Source: Melioribacteraceae bacterium
GTDB taxonomy: Bacteria; Bacteroidota; Ignavibacteria; Ignavibacteriales; Melioribacteraceae
DNA: 64,000 nt
Assembly (NCBI GenBank): GCA_016927595.1
Contig: JAFGMI010000008.1
Span: 1 to 64,000, forward strand
Reading direction: 5' to 3'
In this document: piece by piece, positions 1 to 9,175 of the stretch
How the letters are laid out: the number at the start of each line of letters is the position of its first letter
Numbering within the stretch: position 1 is the first letter of the stretch
Notes under the pieces: model-generated
What the model was told of the DNA's origin: nothing
What the model saw: the letters and a program-made list of their open reading frames with translations, nothing else
Database searches by the model: none
Position numbers and translations under genes: made by a program

Positions 1-1596
1 CTTTTTATATCTACTGCATTATTCGCAGCAGAGGCTGAAATATGGATGTTTATAAAAAACGGTACATCATGGATGTCCGCCCAGGTAGATGTCTACAAAG
101 CCATATCAGAAGGAGGATATTATTATTATGGCGGGAAGAAGGTACCTAGCTATCCAGATGGAGAAAACTGTAATGGCAGAATTGATATTGGATATGAAGA
201 TTACACAAGTGATCCTATATGTTCACCCCTCGATTACAATTCAACCTATATAATAGTTGTTGCAAATCAGGATTACCTAATAATCGATATAGGTTCTAGT
301 GGCGGGACGCCTGATGTTAATATACATTACGATTATCAGAGCCGTTCTTTTTGGGATTCAAATAATCATGGAACCGTTAGTTTAGCAGAACAGGGGAATA
401 ATGTGCCACAATATTTATTTTTCAACAATAATTTCCCGGGTGGATCCATATCTGTTTATAATGAATTAAAGACATCTTTACCATTTAATACTTATGAACT
501 GCCGGGACACAATATCCCATTGACCGCGGTCGAAAGTTCAACTCCAATAGAAGGGTATAAACGAGTCTGGTCGACCGGAAATAATCCAAGCGTATGGTTA
601 AAAACGGAGAATGGTAATCAATCATTATTTCCAAATCCAACGAACCAAACAAATTCTTATTCTGTTACAACCTATGATGATGTAACTATTCAAGCGGATC
701 AACGATTAGCAAAGGATATTACTTTTTCTAATCAATTTCCAGGTATAGGTTTAGTTGGAAATCATATCGTTGAGATCGTAGAAGGTAATCCGCATACTGA
801 AACGGCTGACGCAACAGGTCAGAGTAATGGTATATTTTTCACATTTGATCATTGGAGTACGGGATCGGATCCATACAGTAGAACACAAAGTTTTGAGTAC
901 AATGACGACGCCAGCATTCAGGCAATTTATAGTGCCAAGCCAATGTTCAACGATGTCAGTTACCGTTTCTTACAGATTTCAGCACAACCTACCGGTATGC
1001 ACACTGGTTGTATCAGACTTACGTGGCAAGAGCATCCTAACTCAAATGTAACATGGTACGCGGTATATAGAAAAATTGCAGTGAATGGTACTCCTCAGCT
1101 TTTACGAACATTGGTTCGTGGTAATACTGAATGCATCGACGGGGAATTTTTATACTACGGCGGTGAGATTATGGAAGCTTTATCGTACAGTGTATTAGCA
1201 AAATATTCGTATACTAACGAATGGTCTGAACATACATGGCTAAATGCTGCAGGAGGTGATTCAGGATTACCTGCACTCTGGAAGAAAGGAAATAATAATA
1301 CTTATCATGCCATTACTGAATATGCAATCGGTAACTTTCCAAATCCATTCAATCCCTCAGCCTGGATTAGTTATCAGCTTCCGGAAGCAGGCGTTGTTTC
1401 AATTAAAGTGTATGATATGCTCGGCAAAGAAGTTGCGGAACTAGTAAACGAAATGAAAGATATGGGAATATACAATGTTCAATTCAATGCTAATGATTTG
1501 GCAAGCGGTATTTATGTTTATACAATCAGGGTTGATGCTTTGAGTGAAGAGAGTACCGGATTTATTGCAAGTAAAAAAATGCTGCTGATGAAGTAA
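1..1596 (+). CDS. T9SS-sorted secreted protein, 5' end outside the window
   Basis: The reading frame is open from base 1, so the start codon lies upstream. The first residues (LFISTALFAAEAE) look like the hydrophobic core and cleavage site of a signal peptide, so only a few codons are missing. The body is rich in Asn, Tyr, Ser and Thr, as in surface proteins. A fibronectin-III-like stretch (motifs IRLTWQEHP and WYAVYRK) lies at about bases 985-1240. The last ~90 residues are a T9SS type A sorting domain: FPNPFNP, then SIKVYDMLGKEVAELV, then LASGIYVYTI and a terminal KKMLLMK. Known for the family: this domain directs export through the outer membrane and is removed or anchored at the surface. 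No enzymatic motif was recognised, so the function is unknown. An internal ATG at 46 would delete the signal peptide and is not the start. Confidence 0.88.
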   Translation, partial: LFISTALFAAEAEIWMFIKNGTSWMSAQVDVYKAISEGGYYYYGGKKVPSYPDGENCNGRIDIGYEDYTSDPICSPLDYNSTYIIVVANQDYLIIDIGSSGGTPDVNIHYDYQSRSFWDSNNHGTVSLAEQGNNVPQYLFFNNNFPGGSISVYNELKTSLPFNTYELPGHNIPLTAVESSTPIEGYKRVWSTGNNPSVWLKTENGNQSLFPNPTNQTNSYSVTTYDDVTIQADQRLAKDITFSNQFPGIGLVGNHIVEIVEGNPHTETADATGQSNGIFFTFDHWSTGSDPYSRTQSFEYNDDASIQAIYSAKPMFNDVSYRFLQISAQPTGMHTGCIRLTWQEHPNSNVTWYAVYRKIAVNGTPQLLRTLVRGNTECIDGEFLYYGGEIMEALSYSVLAKYSYTNEWSEHTWLNAAGGDSGLPALWKKGNNNTYHAITEYAIGNFPNPFNPSAWISYQLPEAGVVSIKVYDMLGKEVAELVNEMKDMGIYNVQFNANDLASGIYVYTIRVDALSEESTGFIASKKMLLMK

Positions 1597-1614
1597 GTTT
1601 TTGTACTCTTCTAC

Positions 1615-1769
1615 AAAGGGGCTGTCCCAAACTGTCATTCCTGCTTGCAGCAGGCAGGCTGAGGAGTCAGGGGGTTGCTTGACGAAGTGAGAATCAATAA
1701 TTAAACAAGATTTCACTCCCGCTAAAGCGGGATCGAATGGACAGTAATTACTTTTGGGACAATCCCTTT
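1615..1769. repeat. MITE-like element with imperfect terminal inverted repeats
   Basis: The left end (1615-1631) and right end (1753-1769) are 17-base inverted repeats matching at 15 of 17 positions, each with the core GTCCCAAA / TTTGGGAC. The arms continue inward imperfectly: ACTGTCATTC on the left faces GAATGGACAGT on the right. Inside is a small perfect hairpin, CCCGCT-AAA-AGCGGG-like, near 1718-1731. There is no coding capacity. The element lies directly behind the T9SS gene and could also fold in its 3' UTR. Target-site duplication was not identified by eye. Confidence 0.6.
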
Positions 1770-1951
1770 ATTAGTCTCTCACTTGTTGAATTACTTCATA
1801 TCCCTTCAGGCTCTTACTTTATTTTGAATCAATTGATTTTTTTTGCTTGCATGCTGCAAGCAGGATTGATTTCTGTGTTTCACAACTTTGCTCTTTATAC
1901 TTTAGATTATTAGCTTGTTTTTATTATTTTTGTCTCAACGCAGGAGATTTT

Positions 1952-2407
1952 ATGGCGAACAAACTTCTTTACCATTTTTTTGATGACGACGATTTTTTAA
2001 TGATTTCCGGGAAAATCAAGGAAATTGAAAAAATAACATCCGGAGAAATAAGGGTGGCTCTCAAAGATTCGTTATCATTCCGTGAAAGGAATAAATCCAT
2101 AAAAGAGCTTGCCGGCGGGGAATTCATCAGACTCGGCATGCACGATACGCGTGATAAAACGGGCATTCTGCTATACATAAATCTGAAATTGAGGAAATTC
2201 TATATTCTGGCTGATGACGGAATTAACAACAAAGTAGAACAGGAAACGTGGAACAATATTGCAGCCGGGATGGAAGCGGATTTTCAAATCGGTCAGTATA
2301 CTATGGGAATTATCAAGGCACTTGATAAAGTAGGCTCAATTCTAAACGAACATTTTCCAATCATGGCTGACGATACCAACGAGCTTTCGAACAAGGTTAT
2401 CGTGTGA
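1952..2407 (+). CDS. TPM-domain protein (TLP18.3/Psb32/MOLO-1 family)
   Basis: A protein of 151 residues. The frame is open further upstream (from 1847), but the ATG at 1952 is preceded by CAGGAGA at good spacing and removes an unconvincing low-complexity N-terminus. The pattern IKEIEKITSGEIRVAL, then KTGILLYINLKLRKFYILADDGI, matches the TPM fold, in which a conserved acidic/Gly region binds metal. It lacks the signal peptide and C-terminal Gly-rich tail of the longer exported TPM proteins, so it is a short cytoplasmic type. These are often paired with LemA, but no lemA is next to it here. Biochemical role unknown. Confidence 0.75.
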   Translation: MANKLLYHFFDDDDFLMISGKIKEIEKITSGEIRVALKDSLSFRERNKSIKELAGGEFIRLGMHDTRDKTGILLYINLKLRKFYILADDGINNKVEQETWNNIAAGMEADFQIGQYTMGIIKALDKVGSILNEHFPIMADDTNELSNKVIV

Positions 2408-2452
2408 TTTGAAACAGGGAATTTTTTGTAAAAAGAATTTGTTTCAGTAGTT

Positions 2453-3397
2453 ATGAAAACGACGAGACGAAAATTTATTAAGAAAAGCCTTTTAACTACC
2501 GGAGCAGCTTTTTTTGTACCCTCCCTGTTTAATGAAAACGATACTGCTGCATATCCTGTAAAGTTGAATTATAAACCCGATCCTAAAACCTGGTCTGATG
2601 CTGAAGTAAATATTGCATGGATCGGACATTCCACTATGCTTATTAATATTTACGGAAAAATTATTCTTACCGATCCGGTACTTTTTGATAGAGTAGGACT
2701 TTATTTTTTCGGCGGTAGTATTGGTCCTTCAAGACTTACACCACCAGCATTAACAATCGATGAAATACCGAAACCGGATCTGATACTTTTATCACATGGA
2801 CATATGGACCACACCGATTACCCTACATTAAAGGAGATTACGGAAAGATACCCTGATAAGATTGATGTGGTTACAGCTTATCTGACCAGAGATATAACCG
2901 AAGACCTTCCCTGGCGTTCGATGACCGTACTTGACTGGAACGAAGAAACTAATCTCCACGGGATAAACATCAAGGCTTACGAGGTGGAACATTTCGGCTG
3001 GCGTTTTCCGTGGGAAAAAGACAGATCCCGCGGGTACTTCAAGGACGGAAGAAGTTATAACGCTTACCTTATCGGGTATAAAGATAAAAAAATCCTTTTC
3101 GGCGGCGATACCAGAAATAGCAGCAAGCTGAATGTATTAAGGGATGAAAGTGTCGATGTAGCTTTGATGCCTGTCGGTGCTTATAATCCCTGGAAACAAT
3201 CGCATTGCAATCCCGAAGAAGCACTTCATATGGCTGACGGTTTTAATGCTAAGTATTTTATACCCATGCATTGCAAAACATTTCAGCAGGGCAGAGAGCC
3301 GTTTAACGAACCTATCGACTGGCTGAAAAAATCAGTCGGAAATTATAAAGTTAAACTCGGATTGGAGGAGATAGGACAAACATTTACGCTAACCTGA
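2453..3397 (+). CDS. Exported MBL-fold metallo-hydrolase (UlaG/NAPE-PLD-like)
   Basis: A 314-residue protein of the metallo-beta-lactamase fold. The N-terminus RRKFIKKSLLTTGAAF resembles a twin-arginine signal, suggesting export in folded, metal-loaded form. The zinc motif HGHMDH is at residues 115-120, and further ligands are likely in GGDTR (~217) and PMHCKTF (~280). The early AWIGHSTMLINI and DPVL motifs are typical of the UlaG-like/NAPE-PLD-like branch. The substrate cannot be read from the sequence; relatives hydrolyse phosphodiesters or lactones. It starts 45 bases after the TPM gene and its 3' end overlaps the convergent transporter gene by 9 bases. Confidence 0.85.
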   Translation: MKTTRRKFIKKSLLTTGAAFFVPSLFNENDTAAYPVKLNYKPDPKTWSDAEVNIAWIGHSTMLINIYGKIILTDPVLFDRVGLYFFGGSIGPSRLTPPALTIDEIPKPDLILLSHGHMDHTDYPTLKEITERYPDKIDVVTAYLTRDITEDLPWRSMTVLDWNEETNLHGINIKAYEVEHFGWRFPWEKDRSRGYFKDGRSYNAYLIGYKDKKILFGGDTRNSSKLNVLRDESVDVALMPVGAYNPWKQSHCNPEEALHMADGFNAKYFIPMHCKTFQQGREPFNEPIDWLKKSVGNYKVKLGLEEIGQTFTLT

Positions 3398-4303
3398 ATT
3401 ACCCGGTCTTAAAAGTGATATCAGTCCTCTGAACTTAATGTGTTGAATCGAAATTCCTCCGATAATAAATATCAAACCAATTACGGACGATAATAATATA
3501 GTCTCGCCCAGTACTGCTGAAATGAAAATCAAAGAAATGAATGGAGCCAGATAGGCAAGTGTAGAGGTTTTAGCCTTGTTCGTGCTTAATTCCAATCCCT
3601 TAAGCCAGACGAAAAAAGTAATTCCCATTTCGAAGAATCCTATATAAACAGCCCCTGACAGATATTCAATACCGTCGAAAGAAAACGAATCGAATAAGAT
3701 GATATATATCGCCGAGAATATTGAACCGAAGAAAAATGCTCCGAACAATTTGTAGTGAGCCTGGTTTTTATCCTTTAAATTAATTATCCAGTAGGTAGCC
3801 CATATAAGAGAACTTCCTGCAGCTAGAATTACACCCAACGTACTATGAAACTCGAGACTGAATATACTGCCCCTCGTGGCGATAATTATTACACCGGCAA
3901 ATGCTGATATAAGTCCTGCTACTGTTTTTAACGAGAGGTGATGGCTCAGGAAGAGGGCTGCGAAAACCGATATCATTATAGGCCAGGTAAAATTAAGCGC
4001 CTGTGCCTCCTGTGCCGGTAGGAGTGAATAAGCTTTGAAGAGGATTAAATAGTACAGAAAGGGATTGGTCAGTCCGATGACAGCGTTCTTAACAGATAAT
4101 GAATTTATAAATACTTCTTTTATATTTTTGTTCGATTTTATATATGCAATAATCCCCAATGCAACTGCACTTGATGATGATGAATAAAAAAGAAGCTGCG
4201 ACGATGACAATTCCTCTAAAGTCAATTTGAATGCCGTGGCTACGGTAGACCAGAAGAAGACAGCCGTTAGTGAATACAGAATGGATTTGGTTTTATTTTT
4301 CAA
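3389..4303 (-). CDS. DMT-superfamily transporter, EamA domains
   Basis: A 304-residue membrane protein with about ten hydrophobic segments arranged as two EamA repeats. The first starts at SLTAVFFWSTVATAFKL and the second at LGVILAAGSSLIWATYWII. Family members export or import small metabolites such as amino acids, nucleotides or sugars. The substrate is not predictable here. The last 9 bases overlap the 3' end of the metallo-hydrolase gene on the other strand. Upstream it faces aat divergently with a 62-base gap that should contain both promoters. Confidence 0.85.
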   Translation of the reverse strand: MKNKTKSILYSLTAVFFWSTVATAFKLTLEELSSSQLLFYSSSSSAVALGIIAYIKSNKNIKEVFINSLSVKNAVIGLTNPFLYYLILFKAYSLLPAQEAQALNFTWPIMISVFAALFLSHHLSLKTVAGLISAFAGVIIIATRGSIFSLEFHSTLGVILAAGSSLIWATYWIINLKDKNQAHYKLFGAFFFGSIFSAIYIILFDSFSFDGIEYLSGAVYIGFFEMGITFFVWLKGLELSTNKAKTSTLAYLAPFISLIFISAVLGETILLSSVIGLIFIIGGISIQHIKFRGLISLLRPGNSG

Positions 4304-4365
4304 ATGATATTATTATCATAATAGTGGATTTGCAAATTTAGTGAAATGATTTCTGGTTTTTAAAG

Positions 4366-4962
4366 ATGAATAAAAATAAACCGGATAAAAAGAACCTGCT
4401 TCTGCCAGAAAATATGATTTATATGTATGCTCATGGTGCGTTTCCGATGGCGGATAAAAACGACGGAATTGAATGGTATCTGCCCGGAACACGGGCGATT
4501 TTACGTCTGGATGATTATAATTTCCCGAGATCACTGCGTAAATTCATGAACGGTTCATCTTTTCAGTATAAATATGATGAAAATACGATGGAGGTTGTGG
4601 AGCGCTGTGCCGCACGTGAGCGGACATGGATTTCGGATAAGCTTATTAAGGCATACCGAGGACTTTATGAAGCAGGTCACCTCCATTCTGTTGAGGTTTT
4701 TAATGATGATTTACTTATCGGCGGACTTTACGGTGTTACTTTCCGGGGTGCATTTTTCGGCGAGTCGATGTTTTCTGATATAAGCCAGTCTTCCAAAGCT
4801 GCATTGATCAAGTTAATCGAAAGACTAAATGCTAAGGGATTTTCTCTGCTCGATATACAGTTTATTACCGGACACTTAAAGATGTTTGGTGCCGTCGAAA
4901 TATCTTTCGATAAGTTTCAGGAAATGTTGATATCTGCATATCTCCGCGATGTTTCATTCTGA
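4366..4962 (+). CDS. aat: Leucyl/phenylalanyl-tRNA-protein transferase
   Basis: A 198-residue enzyme that transfers Leu or Phe from aminoacyl-tRNA to proteins with N-terminal Arg or Lys, marking them for the ClpS/ClpAP N-degron pathway. Diagnostic blocks are present: YAHGAFPMAD near the N-terminus, EWYLPGTRAIL, a central GGLYGV, FFGESMF, and LLDIQFITGHLKMFGA near the C-terminus. The length is slightly below the ~230 of E. coli because the N-terminus is short, as in related phyla. The ATG at 4366 is the first good start. The 3' end overlaps the convergent MmcQ/YjbR gene by 9 bases. Confidence 0.93.
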   Translation: MNKNKPDKKNLLLPENMIYMYAHGAFPMADKNDGIEWYLPGTRAILRLDDYNFPRSLRKFMNGSSFQYKYDENTMEVVERCAARERTWISDKLIKAYRGLYEAGHLHSVEVFNDDLLIGGLYGVTFRGAFFGESMFSDISQSSKAALIKLIERLNAKGFSLLDIQFITGHLKMFGAVEISFDKFQEMLISAYLRDVSF

Positions 4963-5316
4963 TTTCATTTTCTCAAGTTCATCGCGCTCTTTCCTGCCGA
5001 GACTTTTTATAACAAGTCCGTATGAATGGTCAATTAATTCTTTGATAAATAATGGTTTTAAACGTCCCTGCAGATTCACAGAATTCCAGTGTTTTTTGTT
5101 CATATGGTAACCGGGCGTAATCTCTTCATGCTGCTCGCGAAGTTCCGCAGCAAGCTCGGGATCGCATTTAAGATTAATTGAATATGGCATATTGATGCTG
5201 CCAAGACAAAACATCTTGGACATTACTTTAAATACCAGCGTTTCATCATCAAACGGAAGACTCTCAGTTACTCCCTTTTTTCTCAAACAGTATTCCCTTA
5301 TATCTCCGATATCCAA
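4954..5316 (-). CDS. MmcQ/YjbR family protein
   Basis: A protein of 120 residues. The start MDIGDIREYCLRKKGVTES, the block DDETLVFKV-SKMFCL, and the closing segment PGYHMNKKHWNSV with IKELIDHSYGLVIKSL are the standard signature of the small MmcQ/YjbR family. This family has a CyaY-like fold and is often annotated as DNA-binding, although its function is not settled. It is a single gene, convergent with aat and divergent from prc. Confidence 0.9.
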   Translation of the reverse strand: MDIGDIREYCLRKKGVTESLPFDDETLVFKVMSKMFCLGSINMPYSINLKCDPELAAELREQHEEITPGYHMNKKHWNSVNLQGRLKPLFIKELIDHSYGLVIKSLGRKERDELEKMKSE

Positions 5317-5467
5317 TGCAGATTCCTTTTTACATTAAGTTTTTTAATACCACGTATCAATTTTAACAAAATTATACTTAATTTTGCGTTCGAACACAGA
5401 TATATTGATTTTTTGAAACAATTAATTTTATCGATTGTAACAGAACAGAAATAAAAGCGGATATTTG

Positions 5468-7525
5468 ATGAAAAAACTTATTGCTATATTTATTTTGATC
5501 TACACCGCCGTTGCTGCCCAGCATGCTCTTTCGCAGAACGGAATAATAGATACAAACAAAGTACTGGTGCCTGAATCTTATCACCCGCGGGTTAATCAGG
5601 TTGTAACGTCAATATTAACGAATTATCATTATCTCAAGACTGATCTTAACGATTCTCTCTCAGCAATAATATTCGATAATTATATCAACACGCTCGATCA
5701 TTCAAAATTGTATTTCCTGAAATCCGATATTGAAGAGTTCCGCAAAGAAAGATTTATGATTGATGATTATCTGCAAATTGGCAACGTCCAGTTTGCTTAT
5801 AAAGTGTTTAACAGATATAAAGAAAGATTAAATTCCAGGATCAAAAGTATAAACAATTTGCTAAAGAAGGAGTTTGATTATACTGTTGATGAATATTACG
5901 AACCTGACAGAGATAGTTCGGACTGGTCTGTTAAAATGTCTGAACTGGATGAAATATGGCGGAAGAGAATTAAAAATGATGCTCTCAATAAAAAATTATC
6001 GGGTGACGACTGGCAAAAAACTGCAGAGTCATTAAGTAAAAGATATTCCAATTTTCACACCGTAATACTTCAGTACAAATCGGAAGACGTTTTTCAGCTT
6101 TACATGAATGCCTTCGCAACCGCGATAGATCCGCATACGAGCTACTTTTCGCCGATAACCTCTGAAAATTTCAACATATCCATGGCGCGCTCACTCGAAG
6201 GAATCGGTGCACAGCTTACGAGTATAGACGGTTATACTACAATCGTGAAGGTTATTAAAGGTGGACCGGCAGATAAAAGCAATAATCTGTTTGAGAACGA
6301 CAGAATTGTCGCGGTAGGACAGGGTGAAGACGGCGAAATGGTAGATGTAGTCGGATGGAGAACCGATGATGTTGTTCAGCTTATCCGGGGTGATAAGGGC
6401 ACTACAGTACGTTTGGAAATTCTGCGGGCTGAGGATACACCGGATATGCCAACAACAACGATTAAACTTGTTAGGGAAAAGGTAACACTGGAAGACCAGT
6501 CCGTTAGCACGGAGACAATTTTACTTAATGAGAACAACAACAGTTTTAATCTGGGAGTTATAAAGATTCCTGCATTTTATCTCGACTTTAAAGCACGTGC
6601 CAGGGGAGACAGAGATTATAAAAGTACAACGCGTGATGTTAAGAAGGCGATTGTTGAACTTCAGAAACAGAATGTGGATGGAATAATTGTTGATTTAAGA
6701 GGTAACGGAGGCGGTTCTCTTCAGGAGGCAATAGAACTCACCGGTTTGTTTATTGAGGACGGACCAGTTGTTCAGGTAAAAGATACGCGTGGAATAATAG
6801 AGGTTAACAAAGATCCCGATCCCAGTATTTTCTACAGCGGTCCGATGGCGGTGCTGATAGACAGATACAGTGCTTCCGCATCTGAAATATTTTCAGCCGC
6901 TATTCAGGATTACGGACGCGGACTGATCATAGGCGAACAGACTTTCGGTAAGGGAACCGTACAGAATTTGATTGATCTCAACAGAATGTTAAGAAGCGGT
7001 GATACCGAATTCGGGAACGTTAAACTTACAATAGCCAAGTACTACAGAATAAACGGAAGCAGTACTCAGCTTAAAGGTGTTCTTCCCGATATCCCTTATC
7101 CCACCGTAACCGATCCCGGGGAAGTAGGCGAGGCTTCCTATCCGAGTGCCATGAAATGGGATCAGATTAGTACTTCTTATTATGACCGGTACGATAATTT
7201 TTCGGATTATTTACCCGAAATTCTGGAACGACATAATAACAGGATCGATAAAGATATAGAATTTCAATACATGCTTGAAGATATCCGGGAATACAAAATA
7301 AACAAAGAGAAAAAAAGGTTTTCACTCAGGGAATCAGTCAGAAAAGTAGAGCGCGAAGAAGCAGAACTTAAAAGAAAAACACGCGAGGAAGAAAGACAGA
7401 AAAGATCTGAGTTAAAAGTAGTTAAGAAAAATGAAGTAAACGCCGGTGAATCTGATCTCGGCGATCCGGAACTCGAAGAAAGCGGTCGAATCCTTGCCGA
7501 TTTGATTACCCTTAAATTCGGATGA
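5468..7525 (+). CDS. prc: Carboxy-terminal processing (tail-specific) protease
   Basis: A 685-residue periplasmic S41A peptidase, almost the same length as E. coli Prc. The signal peptide is MKKLIAIFILIYTAVAAQ. Order: N-terminal helical domain, DPHTSYFSP, a PDZ domain at about 243-320, and the S41 catalytic core with GIIVDLRGNGGGSLQEA. The Ser/Lys dyad is Ser470 in SASASEIF and Lys495 in GKGTVQ, with the same 25-residue spacing as E. coli. The C-terminal domain is charged and helical. It degrades or trims periplasmic proteins from their C-termini. A TTG one codon earlier (5465) is in frame, but the ATG at 5468 is the natural start. A hairpin follows the stop. Confidence 0.95.
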   Translation: MKKLIAIFILIYTAVAAQHALSQNGIIDTNKVLVPESYHPRVNQVVTSILTNYHYLKTDLNDSLSAIIFDNYINTLDHSKLYFLKSDIEEFRKERFMIDDYLQIGNVQFAYKVFNRYKERLNSRIKSINNLLKKEFDYTVDEYYEPDRDSSDWSVKMSELDEIWRKRIKNDALNKKLSGDDWQKTAESLSKRYSNFHTVILQYKSEDVFQLYMNAFATAIDPHTSYFSPITSENFNISMARSLEGIGAQLTSIDGYTTIVKVIKGGPADKSNNLFENDRIVAVGQGEDGEMVDVVGWRTDDVVQLIRGDKGTTVRLEILRAEDTPDMPTTTIKLVREKVTLEDQSVSTETILLNENNNSFNLGVIKIPAFYLDFKARARGDRDYKSTTRDVKKAIVELQKQNVDGIIVDLRGNGGGSLQEAIELTGLFIEDGPVVQVKDTRGIIEVNKDPDPSIFYSGPMAVLIDRYSASASEIFSAAIQDYGRGLIIGEQTFGKGTVQNLIDLNRMLRSGDTEFGNVKLTIAKYYRINGSSTQLKGVLPDIPYPTVTDPGEVGEASYPSAMKWDQISTSYYDRYDNFSDYLPEILERHNNRIDKDIEFQYMLEDIREYKINKEKKRFSLRESVRKVEREEAELKRKTREEERQKRSELKVVKKNEVNAGESDLGDPELEESGRILADLITLKFG

Positions 7526-7529
7526 ATAA

Positions 7530-7555
7530 TTCCGGGTATGTTTGCATGCCCGGAA
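7530..7555 (+). terminator. Hairpin after prc
   Basis: An 11-bp stem, TTCCGGGTATG paired with CATGCCCGGAA (one G-U pair), closed by a TTTG loop, begins five bases after the prc stop. The bases after it are not a clear U-tract, so it could be a weak terminator or an RNA-stabilising 3' hairpin. Confidence 0.5.
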
Positions 7556-7656
7556 AATACTCCAAGTAATGAATCACATCTTTTTGAATATTAATTTTTT
7601 TGTGTCCATTTTAGCACCTGGTGTTTAAAAGTTTAATAAGCGGCTCGGAGGCCTAA

Positions 7657-7863
7657 ATGAATTACAAAAAAATACTAATACTTATTACAACATTGCTGAT
7701 TCTGATATTTATTTTTCAAAATACGGAATCAACACCTGTTGTGTTTCTTACATTTGAATTTATAATGCCGCGGGCAGTATTACTTGCAGCCGTTTTTGCT
7801 GCAGGAATTATAGTAGGAGTTCTGCTGCCCTTTAATCTGAAAAAAGAAAAAAACGAAAAATAA
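7657..7863 (+). CDS. LapA-domain (DUF1049) small membrane protein
   Basis: A protein of 68 residues. Two hydrophobic helices (KILILITTLLILIFIFQN and AVLLAAVFAAGIIVGVLL) are separated by a short loop and followed by a Lys/Glu-rich cytoplasmic tail. The Q-N-x-x-x-V-x-x-x-F pattern after the first helix is the LapA/DUF1049 signature. In E. coli LapA takes part in control of lipopolysaccharide synthesis; whether that role holds here is inference. A strong GGAGG lies upstream of the ATG. The UPF0316 gene follows after 17 bases, probably co-transcribed. Confidence 0.8.
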   Translation: MNYKKILILITTLLILIFIFQNTESTPVVFLTFEFIMPRAVLLAAVFAAGIIVGVLLPFNLKKEKNEK

Positions 7864-7880
7864 AATGAGATGATTTAATC

Positions 7881-8399
7881 ATGTGGGAAATAATATTCGG
7901 CGCATCAATCATTATGATCATGCGCGTATGCGACGTTACAATCGGAACTATAAGAACAATTCTTGTTGTGCAGGGTAAAAAGTACCTGGCAGCTATTGCG
8001 GGATTTACAGAAGTCCTTATTTGGATATTTGCGATGCGCTATATTGTTAATCATCTGGATCATACCATAAATCTGTTTGCTTATGCAGGAGGTTTTGCGC
8101 TTGGTAATATACTGGGAATTACTCTTGAGGAGAAAATTGGGATAGGTTATGTACAACTGAATATTATTTCAAGAAATGCTGCTGATAAAATCGCTGGCAA
8201 ACTGAGGTCGTCAAAATTCGGTGTGACTCTGCTGCCCGCCGAAGGAGGATCGGGAGGTATGGCTATTCTTGTTGCTATTATAAGAAGAAGAGATTTGAAG
8301 AATGTTATTAAAATAGTAGAATCCGAAGACCCTAAATGTTTTATAACGGTTCAGCACTCCAGACCATACAGAGGGTTCATACACGGATCAAGAAAATGA
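7881..8399 (+). CDS. UPF0316 membrane protein (DUF2179 family)
   Basis: A 172-residue protein with three N-terminal membrane helices. The characteristic opening is FGASIIMIMRVCDVTIGTIRTI, here quoted in part as RVCDVTIGTIRT, followed by GFTEVLIWIFAM and AGGFALGNILGI. A soluble DUF2179-like domain occupies the C-terminal 65 residues. The whole protein matches the YebE/UPF0316 family, whose function is unknown. It starts 17 bases behind the LapA-like gene. Confidence 0.88.
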   Translation: MWEIIFGASIIMIMRVCDVTIGTIRTILVVQGKKYLAAIAGFTEVLIWIFAMRYIVNHLDHTINLFAYAGGFALGNILGITLEEKIGIGYVQLNIISRNAADKIAGKLRSSKFGVTLLPAEGGSGGMAILVAIIRRRDLKNVIKIVESEDPKCFITVQHSRPYRGFIHGSRK

Positions 8400-8477
8400 A
8401 GATACCGGAAATTATTATGCTTGTTATGGTAAATAATAGATCTTTAAAAGCCGTTTCATCAAATTCGGGATATATAA

Positions 8478-8942
8478 TTGAAGACCAATGCGGTAAGAAT
8501 TCTGGAATCGAATAAGATTGAGCATGATGTAAAGATGTATGAATTTAATGAAGGTGAAACAGATGCAGTTTCAGTTGCAAAGAAGATTTCGGTGGAGCCT
8601 GAAAAAGTTTTTAAGACTCTTGTTGCCAGAAACGAAAAGAATAGTATTTTTGTTTTTGTAATCCCCGCAAACTTTTCACTTGATTTAAAAAAAGCCGCTT
8701 CTGTATCAAATTCAAAAAAAATTGAAATGATTAAAGAAAAGGAATTACTGCCTCTGACCGGTTATATTAAAGGCGGGTGTTCTCCTATCGGTATGAAAAA
8801 ACAGTTTACGACATTTATCGATGAAACTGCATCGCTATGGGACAGAATCTTTGTGAGTGCGGGTGTGAGAGGTTCGCAGATCTTTTTAAGTCCGGACGAT
8901 TTACGAAACCTTGTCTCCGCTCAAATTGCCGAACTAATCTAG
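8478..8942 (+). CDS. ybaK: Cys-tRNA(Pro) deacylase, YbaK/EbsC family
   Basis: A 154-residue free-standing editing domain that hydrolyses Cys-tRNA(Pro) made by mistake by prolyl-tRNA synthetase. A TTG start at 8478 gives the canonical N-terminus MKTNAVRILESNKI. No ATG fits as well, and no obvious Shine-Dalgarno is visible. Family motifs: VFKTLVAR, then FVFVIPAN, LDLKKAA, the GYIKGGCSPIG loop, and SAGVRGSQIFLSP near the end. Its partner enzyme proS is encoded about 3.4 kb downstream on the other strand and has its own editing domain. Confidence 0.92.
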   Translation: MKTNAVRILESNKIEHDVKMYEFNEGETDAVSVAKKISVEPEKVFKTLVARNEKNSIFVFVIPANFSLDLKKAASVSNSKKIEMIKEKELLPLTGYIKGGCSPIGMKKQFTTFIDETASLWDRIFVSAGVRGSQIFLSPDDLRNLVSAQIAELI

Positions 8943-9010
8943 TTTAATCCAATATTTCCATTTTATAACAATTTTTAGTATACTTGCATTCTAAAATTTT
9001 CGGAGTAAAC

Positions 9011-9175
9011 ATGGCTAAACAACAATCTTTTGCTGATAAGGCAAAAAAGAAAGAAAAATCCGCACTGTTAACGGTTAAATACGTAAAAACAGTTAAATCG
9101 GTTAATGGCAGTTATAAATTTCAGGAAAAGCTAGTAAAACTTGACGATATCAACAAAGTTACAACACTAAAATAA
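9011..9175 (+). CDS. Small basic protein, DUF4295-like
   Basis: A protein of 54 residues, very Lys-rich. The start chosen is the ATG at 9011 (MAKQQSFADKAKKKEK), with GGAG ten bases upstream; an earlier in-frame codon at 8984 is not needed. The pattern MAK-, then TVKYVKTVKSVNGSYKF with EKLVKLDDI, resembles the ~50-residue DUF4295 proteins of Bacteroidota, which often accompany ribosomal protein genes. No such neighbour is present here. The size, charge and strong terminator suggest a highly expressed, possibly ribosome-associated protein; this is inference. Confidence 0.65.
   Translation: MAKQQSFADKAKKKEKSALLTVKYVKTVKSVNGSYKFQEKLVKLDDINKVTTLK

Noticed and set aside
1847-1951. 35-codon N-terminal extension of the TPM protein
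   Set aside because: It is Cys/Phe/Leu-rich, outside the family pattern, and lies upstream of a good Shine-Dalgarno for the ATG at 1952.
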